DNA from: an uncultured Clostridiaceae bacterium
GTDB taxonomy: Bacteria > Bacillota > Clostridia > Lachnospirales > Lachnospiraceae
DNA: 17,696 bases
Direction of reading: 5' to 3'
Assembly (NCBI GenBank): GCA_949948825.1
Contig: CATLIJ010000019.1
Coordinates: 1 to 17,696 of the forward strand
The stretch's first letter is position 1, and each line of letters starts with the position of its first letter. Made by a program: the position numbers and the translations under genes. The notes below the pieces were generated by a model. The model saw only the letters and a list, made by a program, of their open reading frames with translations, was not told the origin of the DNA and did no database searches. Below, piece by piece: positions 1-7,449 of the stretch.

Positions 1-134
1 ATGTCCAATGTTTATGTCCATTTTTCTCAAATTTCTTTTCTTGCACGATATTCAGTTGTCAATCTTCGGTTGGAATCTCATTCATTGAGATTCCGAGAAG
101 TTATTATTTTTTGGTTTTCATTTCCTTCATGACT
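1..134. other. left-edge region without a supported gene
   Basis: I see no convincing gene here. A frame is open on the + strand from base 1 to the TGA near 130, but its translation resembles no family I know. Read on the minus strand, bases 45-61 give TTGACAACTGAATATCG, which is reminiscent of the spacer motif TTGAAAACTGAATA found in Firmicute rRNA operons. This is only a resemblance. ATGTCCA occurs twice within the first 20 bases. A hairpin at 72-94 is listed separately. Confidence 0.3.
72..107. terminator. hairpin with T-rich tail
   Basis: GGAATCTCA (72-80) and TGAGATTCC (86-94) form a perfect 9-base-pair stem with the 5-base loop TTCAT. On the + strand it is followed by GAGAAG and then a T-rich stretch, so it fits an intrinsic terminator for a + strand gene ending left of the window. 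It also lies about 40 bases beyond the stop of the minus-strand gene at 135-1160, so it could stop transcription in both directions. The minus side lacks a T run. Confidence 0.5.
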
Positions 135-1160
135 TTAACTTGTCTCTGATTCTTCAATTGCCGCCCGGTTCACCCGTTCCACAAATGCTTCCACTGCCTC
201 CATATCCGGATTGTCCGGCAAAATACTCTCTCTTGCCGCCTTCTCAAGCCTTTTTTCATACGCTGCCAAAATCTCATAAAACTCTTCATCAAAGGTCCGG
301 TCCTGCCGCATAAAACCTCCATTGCGGATTTTCATTAAAAGCTCTAAGTCATCCCCCCGCCAGGTGATGATCTCTCCCTTTTCCAGAATATCCACAGCCA
401 TCATAAAAAGCCGGATTAAATGCATGGCGTGCTTATTCAAATGATTGTCGTCCTTTTTCCGGTTCCGCTTTCCAATCTTGTCATAATCCCTCACCACACT
501 GTGCATCACAGACCACATATTCTCATAATCCCGCAAAGGCAGATGGCAATACCTGGCATCCACAAAAATCTCGGTATCCAGTTCCGGATTTTCTGCCTTA
601 TCTATGTATATCCGGATGCTTCCCTTTTCAAAATGCTCATATCGCCTGTTAAAATCCTCCAGCGCATTTTTCACGGAAGTCAAAATATGGCGTTCCCGCT
701 CCCTTTGGGGCATGGAATCCCTGGCAATGGCATTCTGCAGCCGCCGCAGCTGTGCTCCTGCATATCCCCCAAAGGACCGGGCGGCCCGCTTGGACAGGAA
801 AATCCCCCGGTTGTCCAAAAGCTCCTGCCCCAAAGGGGATTTGATTACATACTGCTCCTTCTTAAGACCCATAATCTCGCAGGTGTTGGGATTGCATTCC
901 AAAAGCAGCTTTACCATCTTATTAAAAGAATAAATTACAGTATCTGTATTCGGGTCTTCATATTGCTCAAAAGCCGTCAGGCCAATCAGATCTGACGGAA
1001 GATTCAGGGTAATTCCACGCAAATCAATGTCACTGCTCTCACAATTGGTTCCATAAGCATAGCTTCCTCCTGGCCCCAAAAGCAGAATCCTCTTTCCCAA
1101 ACGCCTGTGAGTCCGCAAAAAATCATATTCCTTTGTGTGAATCAAGTTAAGAAAATCCAT
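135..1160 (-). CDS. RlaP/YcgL-type nucleotidyltransferase (DNA polymerase beta superfamily)
   Basis: This is a 341-residue soluble protein of the predicted nucleotidyltransferase family linked with RNA repair (RlaP; COG3541-like). Near the N-terminus, GPGGSYAYGT (29-38) followed by SDIDLRG (43-49) gives the superfamily's GS...DxD motif, with D44 and D46 as likely metal ligands. The downstream segment with CNPNT (89-93) matches the family's conserved second block. The rest is helical and charged, with no signal peptide or membrane segment. The ATG is preceded by an AGGAGG-type site (complement of 1167-1173, spacing about 6-7). The gene stands alone between its own promoter and the left-edge hairpin. 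No RtcB or other RNA-repair gene is visible, so the repair role is only a family association. It presumably transfers a nucleotide to RNA or a small molecule; the substrate is unknown. Confidence 0.85.
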   Translation of the reverse strand: MDFLNLIHTKEYDFLRTHRRLGKRILLLGPGGSYAYGTNCESSDIDLRGITLNLPSDLIGLTAFEQYEDPNTDTVIYSFNKMVKLLLECNPNTCEIMGLKKEQYVIKSPLGQELLDNRGIFLSKRAARSFGGYAGAQLRRLQNAIARDSMPQRERERHILTSVKNALEDFNRRYEHFEKGSIRIYIDKAENPELDTEIFVDARYCHLPLRDYENMWSVMHSVVRDYDKIGKRNRKKDDNHLNKHAMHLIRLFMMAVDILEKGEIITWRGDDLELLMKIRNGGFMRQDRTFDEEFYEILAAYEKRLEKAARESILPDNPDMEAVEAFVERVNRAAIEESETS

Positions 1161-1204
1161 TCTCTGCCCTCCTGTCTGTTATGTTATTTTATGTCTTATC
1201 TCTT

Positions 1205-1233
1205 ATTGTATCTCATTCATCCCAAACGGACAA
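1205..1233 (-). promoter_or_regulatory. promoter of the RlaP-type gene
   Basis: On the minus strand TTGTCC (complement of 1228-1233) and TACAAT (complement of 1205-1210) are separated by exactly 17 bases, a good sigma-A-type promoter. The predicted start would be about 37 bases upstream of the ATG at 1160, leaving room for the ribosome binding site. Confidence 0.55.
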
Positions 1234-1304
1234 CCGGAAACATTACGGTTCGCGGGATGACCTGGTACAGCATTGAGGACATTCCGGTGAATATTAAAAA
1301 TTAA
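1227..1304 (+). pseudogene. possible 3' remnant of a decayed gene
   Basis: An open + strand frame ends in TAA at 1302-1304 and is followed one base later by terminator-like hairpins, as expected for a genuine gene end. The last residues read TWYSIEDIPVNIKN, which is protein-like in composition, but there is no start codon, ribosome binding site or upstream body of the gene. I do not recognise the family. The segment overlaps the promoter of the minus-strand gene at 135-1160, which suggests the original gene has been truncated. It could equally be chance. Confidence 0.22.
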
Positions 1305-1305
1305 T

Positions 1306-1362
1306 CGAGCAGGGCAGGCTTTTCATCCCTGCTCGCCGCGCGGCCCACGCGCTGACTTTTTT
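1306..1362 (+). terminator. double-hairpin intrinsic terminator
   Basis: CGAGCAGGG (1306-1314) pairs perfectly with CCCTGCTCG (1327-1335) across a 12-base loop. It is followed at once by a second stem, GCGCG (1338-1342) with CGCGC (1348-1352), and then TGAC and six T residues (1357-1362). The second hairpin plus T run is a textbook + strand intrinsic terminator. No intact + strand gene lies upstream in the window, so it most likely ended the gene whose remnant is seen at 1227-1304. It would also insulate the phosphate transporter from read-through. Confidence 0.6.
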
Positions 1363-1391
1363 ATATGACATATAAACCCGTCCATAAACCA

Positions 1392-1412
1392 TTTTGACAT
1401 AATTTGTCAAAA
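1392..1412. promoter_or_regulatory. operator-like perfect palindrome
   Basis: TTTTGACA (1392-1399), five bases (TAATT), then TGTCAAAA (1405-1412) form a perfect 8+8 inverted repeat. It covers the TTGACA -35 candidate of the phosphate transporter gene. The size and symmetry fit a binding site for a dimeric repressor or activator. I cannot assign a regulator. No other copy was noticed in the window. Confidence 0.5.
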
Positions 1413-1447
1413 AAGATAATGAAACAAATTCCTATCTGTGATACAAT
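1394..1447 (+). promoter_or_regulatory. promoter region of the Na/Pi symporter gene
   Basis: Two arrangements are possible. TTGACA (1394-1399) with GATAAT (1415-1420) has good boxes but a short 15-base spacer. TACAAT (1442-1447) is preceded by TGA, an extended -10, but has no good -35. Either would start transcription shortly before the coding region at 1493, and the palindrome at 1392-1412 lies in or just upstream of it. Confidence 0.4.
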
Positions 1448-1492
1448 CCTAAGGAGGGTCTTCCCCTCACACAATTTAACAGGAGACAATGT

Positions 1493-3304
1493 ATGAATAT
1501 TTTCAATGTAATCACTCTTTTCGGCGGGCTGGCCATGTTTTTGTACGGAATGCGCATGATGGGCGACGGATTGAAAGCCAGTTCCTCCGGCACACTCAAA
1601 AAAGCCATGGAACGAATCACCGGCACCCCTACCAAGGCATTTCTCTTAGGACTGACCGTGACCGCAGTGGTCCAGTCCTCCACTGCAACCATTGTTCTTA
1701 CATCCGGACTGGTAGGCGCAGGCATTATCTCCCTTGGTCAGTCTTTGGGCATTATCATTGGCGCCAATGTAGGCACCACCATTACTGGACAGATTATCCG
1801 GCTTTTGGATCTCAACTCCTCGGGAACCTGGTTTCTCCAGTTTTTAAAGCCATCCACTCTGGCGCCTCTGGCTCTTGTCATTGGCATTATCATTATTATG
1901 GGAATGAAATCCAGCGATTCCGCCAAGGTGGGACACATTATTGTGGGATTTGGAATTCTGTTCTCCGGACTTTTGAACATGACGGACGCAGTTGGCGTTC
2001 TCTCTGACAGCGGAATCGTGGAACGCCTTTTCTCGGTTTTGGGAGAGAATCCCCTGCTTGCCTATCTGTCCGGTGCAGGCGTTGCCTTTGCTCTTCAAAG
2101 CTCCTCTGCCACCATTGGTATCCTGCAGGCATTTTCCACGTCAGGCCAGCTGACCTTTGGGGAGATCTACACCGTGCTGGTGGGTGTTTACTTAGGCGAC
2201 TGCGTGACCACAGCCATTGTCTGCAACATCGGCGCAAAGCCAGACGCCAAAAGAGTCGGCGTGGTGAATATTTTGTATAACCTAAGCAAGTCCGCCCTGA
2301 TTCTCCTTGTGGTCACAATCATCCACAAGGCCGGACTGCTGGAGGCCATATGGGATCAGGCCATTTATTCCGGCGGCATTGCCAATACCAACACGGTCTT
2401 TAACCTGGCCTGCGCCCTGATTCTTCTTCCTTTTGTGAGCATTTATGAAAAAATCAGCCATAAGCTTGTGAAGGATGAACCTGTGGCCCTTGGAAAATAT
2501 GATGAGATGTTAGACAGCCTGAATCCTGTATTTATCAGCACTCCGGCCATGGCCTTTGGCCGCTGCTATGATGTGCTTCTGGTCATGTGCCAGCTGGCAA
2601 GAACCAATATCCGCCGTGCATTGGACATGTTTTTCCAGTTTGACCCTCAGATCATGAAACAGATTGAGGAGGATGAAGATTCCATTGACAAAATGGCAGA
2701 CCGGGTGAGCAATTATCTGGTTCAGATTTCTGCCACCATCACCTCTCACTACCATGTGGAGATTATGAATTATTATTTTTCTGCCATCACAGAGTTTGAA
2801 CGTTTGGGAGACCACGCTCTTAATGTAGCGGAAATCGCAGCAGAGCTTGACAAGAAGGAAAGCTCCTTTTCCAGGGTTGCCCTTTCAGAGCTGACCGTAT
2901 TGTGGGAGCTTTTGGATACAATCTTAAACCACACCAGCGAGGCATTCCGAAAACAAAACCTGACAGAGGCCCGCCGCATCGAGCCCCTGGAGCAGGTGGT
3001 GGATGATTTGGTCAATGTGTTAAAGAGCAATCACTTAGAACGGCTCAGAAAGGGAGAGTGCGGAGTATTCAATGGCTCGGAATTTTTCAATCTGCTCTCC
3101 GAGGCAGAACGGATTTCTGATGTGTGCTCCAATGTAGGCGTTGCCACTGTGGCAAGAGCAAAGCCTGAGATCAAGCATCAGGTACATAACTATATTTCCA
3201 TGCTCCATTCCGGCAAGGACGAGGAGTTTAACCAGGTATATCAAAAAACTCATGACGAGTATTTTGAAAAGCTGAAAGGGCAGACTTCTCCCAATAACAT
3301 ATAA
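1493..3304 (+). CDS. Na/Pi cotransporter family protein with C-terminal PhoU-like domain
   Basis: This 603-residue integral membrane protein belongs to the bacterial NptA/YjbB group of the type II sodium-phosphate symporter family. The membrane half (about 1-320) holds the two inverted-repeat signatures QSSTAT (61-66) and QSSSAT (202-207), with GANVGTTITG (90-99) and the partner YLGDCVTTAI (233-242). These line the sodium/phosphate path in the family. Residues about 350-590 are a helical PhoU-like domain, typical of the long members. The ATG follows AGGAG (1481-1485) with 7-base spacing; a second AAGGAGG lies further up at 1451-1457. The gene is monocistronic, between the terminator at 1306-1362 and the hairpin at 3313-3358. 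Its role is phosphate import or export at the plasma membrane. Control through the adjacent palindrome is likely but unproven, and no Pho-regulon genes lie nearby. Confidence 0.93.
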   Translation: MNIFNVITLFGGLAMFLYGMRMMGDGLKASSSGTLKKAMERITGTPTKAFLLGLTVTAVVQSSTATIVLTSGLVGAGIISLGQSLGIIIGANVGTTITGQIIRLLDLNSSGTWFLQFLKPSTLAPLALVIGIIIIMGMKSSDSAKVGHIIVGFGILFSGLLNMTDAVGVLSDSGIVERLFSVLGENPLLAYLSGAGVAFALQSSSATIGILQAFSTSGQLTFGEIYTVLVGVYLGDCVTTAIVCNIGAKPDAKRVGVVNILYNLSKSALILLVVTIIHKAGLLEAIWDQAIYSGGIANTNTVFNLACALILLPFVSIYEKISHKLVKDEPVALGKYDEMLDSLNPVFISTPAMAFGRCYDVLLVMCQLARTNIRRALDMFFQFDPQIMKQIEEDEDSIDKMADRVSNYLVQISATITSHYHVEIMNYYFSAITEFERLGDHALNVAEIAAELDKKESSFSRVALSELTVLWELLDTILNHTSEAFRKQNLTEARRIEPLEQVVDDLVNVLKSNHLERLRKGECGVFNGSEFFNLLSEAERISDVCSNVGVATVARAKPEIKHQVHNYISMLHSGKDEEFNQVYQKTHDEYFEKLKGQTSPNNI

Positions 3305-3312
3305 ATCCATAA

Positions 3313-3358
3313 TCCTGTCTGGCACAACAAAGCTTCCTCCCCTATGTACCAGACAGGA
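3313..3358. terminator. bidirectional hairpin between convergent genes
   Basis: TCCTGTCTGG (3313-3322) and CCAGACAGGA (3349-3358) form a perfect 10-base-pair stem with a 26-base loop. The stem fills most of the 62-base gap between the convergent symporter and fucosidase genes. T runs on either side are weak, so termination strength is uncertain. Confidence 0.5.
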
Positions 3359-3366
3359 ATTTCATC

Positions 3367-4863
3367 TTACAAAAGCTTTACCCGGATTACCACTGGCAGA
3401 ATTCGCTCCTTTACAGCTGCCTTCACATGAAGTCCGTCCTTCTCCTGCTTCCATTCTGGTTTTTCCGGATTCCCCAAAAGCTCCACACTGCCGATTCTTC
3501 CGAAAAATACTGCAATTCTCTTATCTCCTGGATATTGTGGACCTCCCGGGGCTGCCAGAGAGCGGACTGTCACCTGTCCCTCCTCTGGATATGCCAGCAC
3601 AAACACATAAATACTATCCCCTTTTACCGTAAAACGCAGATCTTCCTTTGTGTACACGATTTCTCCTGAATCCGTAAACTGCCCTTCTGGCTCCCTTGTG
3701 CTTCCCTCGCCTGTAATCCGCCAGGGGCGGCTCCCATAAATGGCCTCCCCGTTCACCAAAAGCCACGCGCCAATCTCCATCAAAATCTCCTGATCCCTTT
3801 CCGGAATTGCCCCGTCTCCTTTTGGGCCTACATTCAGCAAAAGATTTCCATTTCTGCAGACTGCGTTAATCAGATGAATCAAAATCTGTCTTACACTTTT
3901 ATAGGTAAGATGGTCTGTATAGCACCAGGAATTGTCTGCAATAGCTGTGTCGCTCTGCCATACAAAAGGCATGGCCTGCAAAAAGCTGCCCCGCTCAAGC
4001 TCCGGAATCCCGCTGCCAAAAGCCATGGCGTCATGCTTATAGCAGATTGCAGCTGGCTGTCCCCACTGGCAGGCCCTGTTATAATAATAAGCTGCAATCC
4101 ATTTTAACCCTTCGGCAAAAGCCTTGTGTTGAACCCACCAGTCAAAATACAGCAGAGACGGCCTGTACTGGTCAATGATTTCGCAGGTCCGAAGCATCCA
4201 GTCCTCCACAAATTCCTTTGACGGATAAGGATGGCTGTAAAAATCCAGATGATCCTTTGGCTCTGGCATGGCTGGCCAGTAAAAATCCCCCCGCTTCATT
4301 GGCTCCTTCACATCACTGTCAAATTCTCTTCCATGGCTCATAAAGAACCAGTGCTCCGCCCGGTGGCTGGACGTGCCAAACATCAGCCCTCCATCCAGAG
4401 CCGCGTCTCTCCACTCCCCCAAAATATCCCTCCCAGGCCCCATATTCCAGGTATTCCATTGAGACAGGCTGCTGCGGTACATCTGAAAACCGTCATGGTG
4501 CTCAGCCACAGGAACCAGGTACCTTGCTCCCGCCCTTTTGGCCAGATCCACCCACGCTTCGGCCTGAAAATTCTCTGCAGTAAATAAGGGAATAAAATCT
4601 TTATATCCAAATTTATCCTGACTTCCATACACTCTTCGGTGGTAGGCCCACTCTTCTTTTTCTTGTATATACATATTTCGGGAGTACCACTCATTTCCAT
4701 GGGCCGCCACACTATAAAGTCCCCAGTGAATAAAAATGCCAAATTTCATCTCTCCAAACCATCCTGGAACTTCTCTTTGTGCCAGACTTTCCCACTCCGG
4801 CAAAAAAGGCCCTCCATACACCACCTGCCGGATTCTCTCCAAATATTTTTGAATTGGATTCAT
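3367..4863 (-). CDS. GH29 alpha-L-fucosidase, cytoplasmic
   Basis: This 498-residue enzyme should hydrolyse terminal alpha-L-fucose from oligosaccharides with retention of configuration. GH29 hallmarks are clear: GWFGEMKFGIFIHWG (34-48), AEHHDGF (120-126), and YFDWW (239-243), whose D241 matches the position of the family nucleophile. The NLLLNVGPKGDG segment is the usual end of the TIM barrel, followed by a small beta-sandwich domain to the C-terminus. There is no signal peptide, unlike secreted fucosidases, so it probably acts on imported glycans. The ATG has a GGAGG (complement of 4876-4880) about 12 bases upstream, slightly far. The gene is divergent from the GH94 gene across 126 bases, so the two may share control. 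Exact linkage preference (alpha-1,2, 1,3/4 or 1,6) cannot be read from the sequence. Confidence 0.92.
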   Translation of the reverse strand: MNPIQKYLERIRQVVYGGPFLPEWESLAQREVPGWFGEMKFGIFIHWGLYSVAAHGNEWYSRNMYIQEKEEWAYHRRVYGSQDKFGYKDFIPLFTAENFQAEAWVDLAKRAGARYLVPVAEHHDGFQMYRSSLSQWNTWNMGPGRDILGEWRDAALDGGLMFGTSSHRAEHWFFMSHGREFDSDVKEPMKRGDFYWPAMPEPKDHLDFYSHPYPSKEFVEDWMLRTCEIIDQYRPSLLYFDWWVQHKAFAEGLKWIAAYYYNRACQWGQPAAICYKHDAMAFGSGIPELERGSFLQAMPFVWQSDTAIADNSWCYTDHLTYKSVRQILIHLINAVCRNGNLLLNVGPKGDGAIPERDQEILMEIGAWLLVNGEAIYGSRPWRITGEGSTREPEGQFTDSGEIVYTKEDLRFTVKGDSIYVFVLAYPEEGQVTVRSLAAPGGPQYPGDKRIAVFFGRIGSVELLGNPEKPEWKQEKDGLHVKAAVKERILPVVIRVKLL

Positions 4864-4887
4864 TCTCTTATATTTCCTCCATATCTT

Positions 4888-4915
4888 TTTATATAAACCA
4901 TTTTTTCATGTACAA
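4888..4915 (-). promoter_or_regulatory. probable promoter of the fucosidase gene
   Basis: On the minus strand TTGTAC (complement of 4910-4915) and TATAAA (complement of 4888-4893) are 16 bases apart. Transcription would begin close to 4881, leaving a very short leader that just includes the ribosome binding site. I found no equally good promoter for the GH94 gene in the same gap. Confidence 0.4.
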
Positions 4916-4989
4916 CACCTCTAGTTTTTCTGGTATCTATCTCCCTCTTTCTCCATTAAGATAAAGAAAACTGAAATGGAGGTTCCTCA

Positions 4990-7425
4990 ATGAAATTCGG
5001 ATATTTTGATGATGAAGCAAAAGAATATGTCATCACCACCCCGTCCACGCCCCAGCCCTGGATCAATTACCTTGGCTGCGAAAACTTTTTCTCTTTGATT
5101 TCCAATACCTGCGGCGGTTATTGCTTCTACAAGGACGCCAAGCTTTTGCGCCTTACCCGCTACCGCTACAACAACATTCCAGCTGATACCAATGGCCGTT
5201 ACTATTTTATAAAACACAAGGACACGGTCTGGACTCCTGGCTGGCAGCCAGTAAAAACTCCTTTGGATTCCTATGAGTGCCGCCACGGCCTGGGGTATTC
5301 CCGGTGGCTGTCCTTAAAAGGCTCCATCCAGACAGATCTCACTGCTTTTGTTCCTCTGAAGGAGAGTCTGGAGGTTCATCGGCTTATCCTCACCAATACT
5401 GGCTCCGAGAAGGAAGAGCTGGATTTGTTCTCCTATGTGGAATTTTGCTTCTGGAATGCAGTGGATGACTCAACGAACTTCCAGAGAAATCTAAGCCTGG
5501 GAGAAGTGGAGGTCACTGGTTCGGAGATTTACCACAAAACAGAATACCGGGAACGCCGCCGTCATTTTGCTTACTATTCGGTCAATGCTCCCATTGACAG
5601 TTTTGAGACAGACCGAAGCAAATTCCTGGGAGCCTACGGCAGCATAGAACATCCGGAGGCCGTGCAAAAGGGTCAGCTCTCCAACACACTGGCCAGCGGC
5701 GGCGCTGTCATTGGTTCTCATAAACTGCACATTACCTTACAACCTGGCCAGTCCCGCAGTCTTATCTTCCTTCTTGGCTACTGTGAAAACAGTCAGGAGG
5801 AAAAATGGGAAGCTCCTGGCATCATCAACAAAACCAATGCAAGAAAGGCCATGGAACGGTTTTCCCTGGATCAACAGGTAGAATTGGCGCTGGCAGAGCT
5901 AAAAGCCTACTGGAACCGCCTTCTCTCCTGCTATTCCTTACAATCCGCTGACGAGAAGTTAAACCGCATGGTCAATATTTGGAACCAATATCAATGTATG
6001 GTCACATTCAACATGTCCCGGTCTGCCTCCTACTATGAATCTGGAACCGGAAGAGGCATGGGATTCCGGGATTCCTGTCAGGACCTTTTGGGCTTTGTCC
6101 ATCTGATTCCAGACCGGGCCAGAGAGCGGATTTTAGATATTGCTGCCACCCAGTTTCCGGACGGAAGCGCTTATCATCAGTATCAGCCTTTGACCAAAAA
6201 AGGCAACTCGGACATTGGCTCTGGCTTTCATGATGACCCTTTGTGGCTGATTGCCGGAACCGCTGCCTACATAAAAGAAACCGGGGATTTTTCCATTTTG
6301 GAGGAAACCGTTCCTTTTGACAATGACCCTGGAAATACTGCCTCTCTCTTAGAGCACCTGACCCGCTCCTTTGACTATACCTTAACCCACTTGGGCCCTC
6401 ATGGGCTTCCCTTAATCGGAAGAGCAGACTGGAATGACTGTCTGAACCTGAATTGCTTTTCCACAGAACCAGGAGAATCCTTCCAGACCTATGGACCCTC
6501 CGAAGGACCTGTGGCTGAATCTGTGTTCATTGCCGGAATGTTTGTCAAATACGGCGGGGAATATGCAGAGCTTCAGCGTCTCCTGGGCAACAAAAAAGAA
6601 GCTCTCCGGGCAAAATCCGCGGTTTCGGAGATGTACCGTCAAGTGCTGGATGCCGGATGGGACGGAGAATGGTTTCTCCGCGCCTATGACGCCGCTGGCA
6701 GCAAGGTCGGCTCCCGGGAATGTGAGGAGGGCAAAATATTTATTGAACCCCAGGGTTTCTGTGTGCTGGCAGACATTGGCATCAAAGAAGGCATTGCTCA
6801 AAAAGCCATGGATTCTGTACAGAAATGGCTGGACACTCCTTATGGAATCATGCTTCAGCAGCCTGCCTACAGTCACTATTATGTAAATTTGGGCGAAATC
6901 TCCTCCTATCCACCGGGATATAAAGAAAATGCAGGAATTTTCTGCCACAACAACCCCTGGATTTCCATTGGAGAGACCCGTATCGGAAGAGGCAATCGGG
7001 CCTTTGCAGTTTACAAACGAATCGCCCCTGCTTACCTTGAAGACATCAGTGAGCTTCACAGCACAGAGCCTTATGTCTACTCACAGATGATTGCCGGAAA
7101 GGATGCTCCCAGGCACGGAGAGGCAAAGAACAGCTGGCTCACTGGCACTGCTGCCTGGACCTTTGTCAATATCTCCCAGTACATTTTAGGCATCCGTCCG
7201 GACTTTCAGGGCCTGATCCTTGATCCCTGCATTCCAGAATCCATGGAGGAATTTACCGTAGAACGGCTGTACCGGAACTGCCGCTACCAGATTCATGTGC
7301 TCAATCCAAATCATGTGGAAAAGGGAGTAAAGTCCATCACCATGAACGGAATTTCCGTTCCGCCAAAGGATTCTCTTCCTGTATATGCAGATTCCACCTG
7401 TCAGGTGGAAGTGGTTATGGGATAA
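4990..7425 (+). CDS. GH94 cellobiose phosphorylase-like enzyme
   Basis: This 811-residue cytoplasmic enzyme belongs to the inverting phosphorylases of family GH94. The N-terminal beta-sandwich opens with GYFDDEAKEYVITTP (4-18) and PWINYLG (23-29), very like cellobiose phosphorylases of the Cellvibrio/Clostridium type, and the length fits. The (alpha/alpha)6 barrel carries SGTGRGMGFRDSCQDLLGF (351-369) and GRADWNDCLNL (477-487); the Asp of the DWND motif at 480-483 is the likely general acid. The reaction would be beta-disaccharide plus phosphate to sugar 1-phosphate plus sugar, saving one ATP. TGGAGG (4977-4982) lies 7 bases before the ATG. No signal peptide is present. Other GH94 activities (chitobiose, laminaribiose or cellobionate phosphorylase) cannot be excluded, though the N-terminal match favours cellobiose. 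It is convergent with the histidine kinase gene, with five bases between the two stops. Confidence 0.85.
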   Translation: MKFGYFDDEAKEYVITTPSTPQPWINYLGCENFFSLISNTCGGYCFYKDAKLLRLTRYRYNNIPADTNGRYYFIKHKDTVWTPGWQPVKTPLDSYECRHGLGYSRWLSLKGSIQTDLTAFVPLKESLEVHRLILTNTGSEKEELDLFSYVEFCFWNAVDDSTNFQRNLSLGEVEVTGSEIYHKTEYRERRRHFAYYSVNAPIDSFETDRSKFLGAYGSIEHPEAVQKGQLSNTLASGGAVIGSHKLHITLQPGQSRSLIFLLGYCENSQEEKWEAPGIINKTNARKAMERFSLDQQVELALAELKAYWNRLLSCYSLQSADEKLNRMVNIWNQYQCMVTFNMSRSASYYESGTGRGMGFRDSCQDLLGFVHLIPDRARERILDIAATQFPDGSAYHQYQPLTKKGNSDIGSGFHDDPLWLIAGTAAYIKETGDFSILEETVPFDNDPGNTASLLEHLTRSFDYTLTHLGPHGLPLIGRADWNDCLNLNCFSTEPGESFQTYGPSEGPVAESVFIAGMFVKYGGEYAELQRLLGNKKEALRAKSAVSEMYRQVLDAGWDGEWFLRAYDAAGSKVGSRECEEGKIFIEPQGFCVLADIGIKEGIAQKAMDSVQKWLDTPYGIMLQQPAYSHYYVNLGEISSYPPGYKENAGIFCHNNPWISIGETRIGRGNRAFAVYKRIAPAYLEDISELHSTEPYVYSQMIAGKDAPRHGEAKNSWLTGTAAWTFVNISQYILGIRPDFQGLILDPCIPESMEEFTVERLYRNCRYQIHVLNPNHVEKGVKSITMNGISVPPKDSLPVYADSTCQVEVVMG

Positions 7426-7449
7426 AGGGGCTAAAAAGCTCCTTTATCC
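7420..7449. terminator. hairpin containing both convergent stop codons
   Basis: GGATAAAGG (7420-7428) pairs with CCTTTATCC (7441-7449). The stem continues inward through a G-U pair and two G-C pairs to the six-base loop TAAAAA, giving about 12 pairs. It contains the TAA of the GH94 gene (7423-7425) and the TAG of the kinase gene (complement of 7431-7433). There is no T run on either side, so it may act as a bidirectional 3' end or an RNA-stabilising structure. Confidence 0.5.

Noticed and set aside
420..995. Long + strand frame of 191 codons inside the RlaP-type gene
   Set aside because: It is antisense to a well-supported gene, has no ribosome site, and its translation has the biased composition of a shadow frame.
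6412..7059. 215-codon minus-strand frame within the GH94 gene
   Set aside because: It is fully inside a gene with clear family motifs, with no ribosome site and no recognisable domain.
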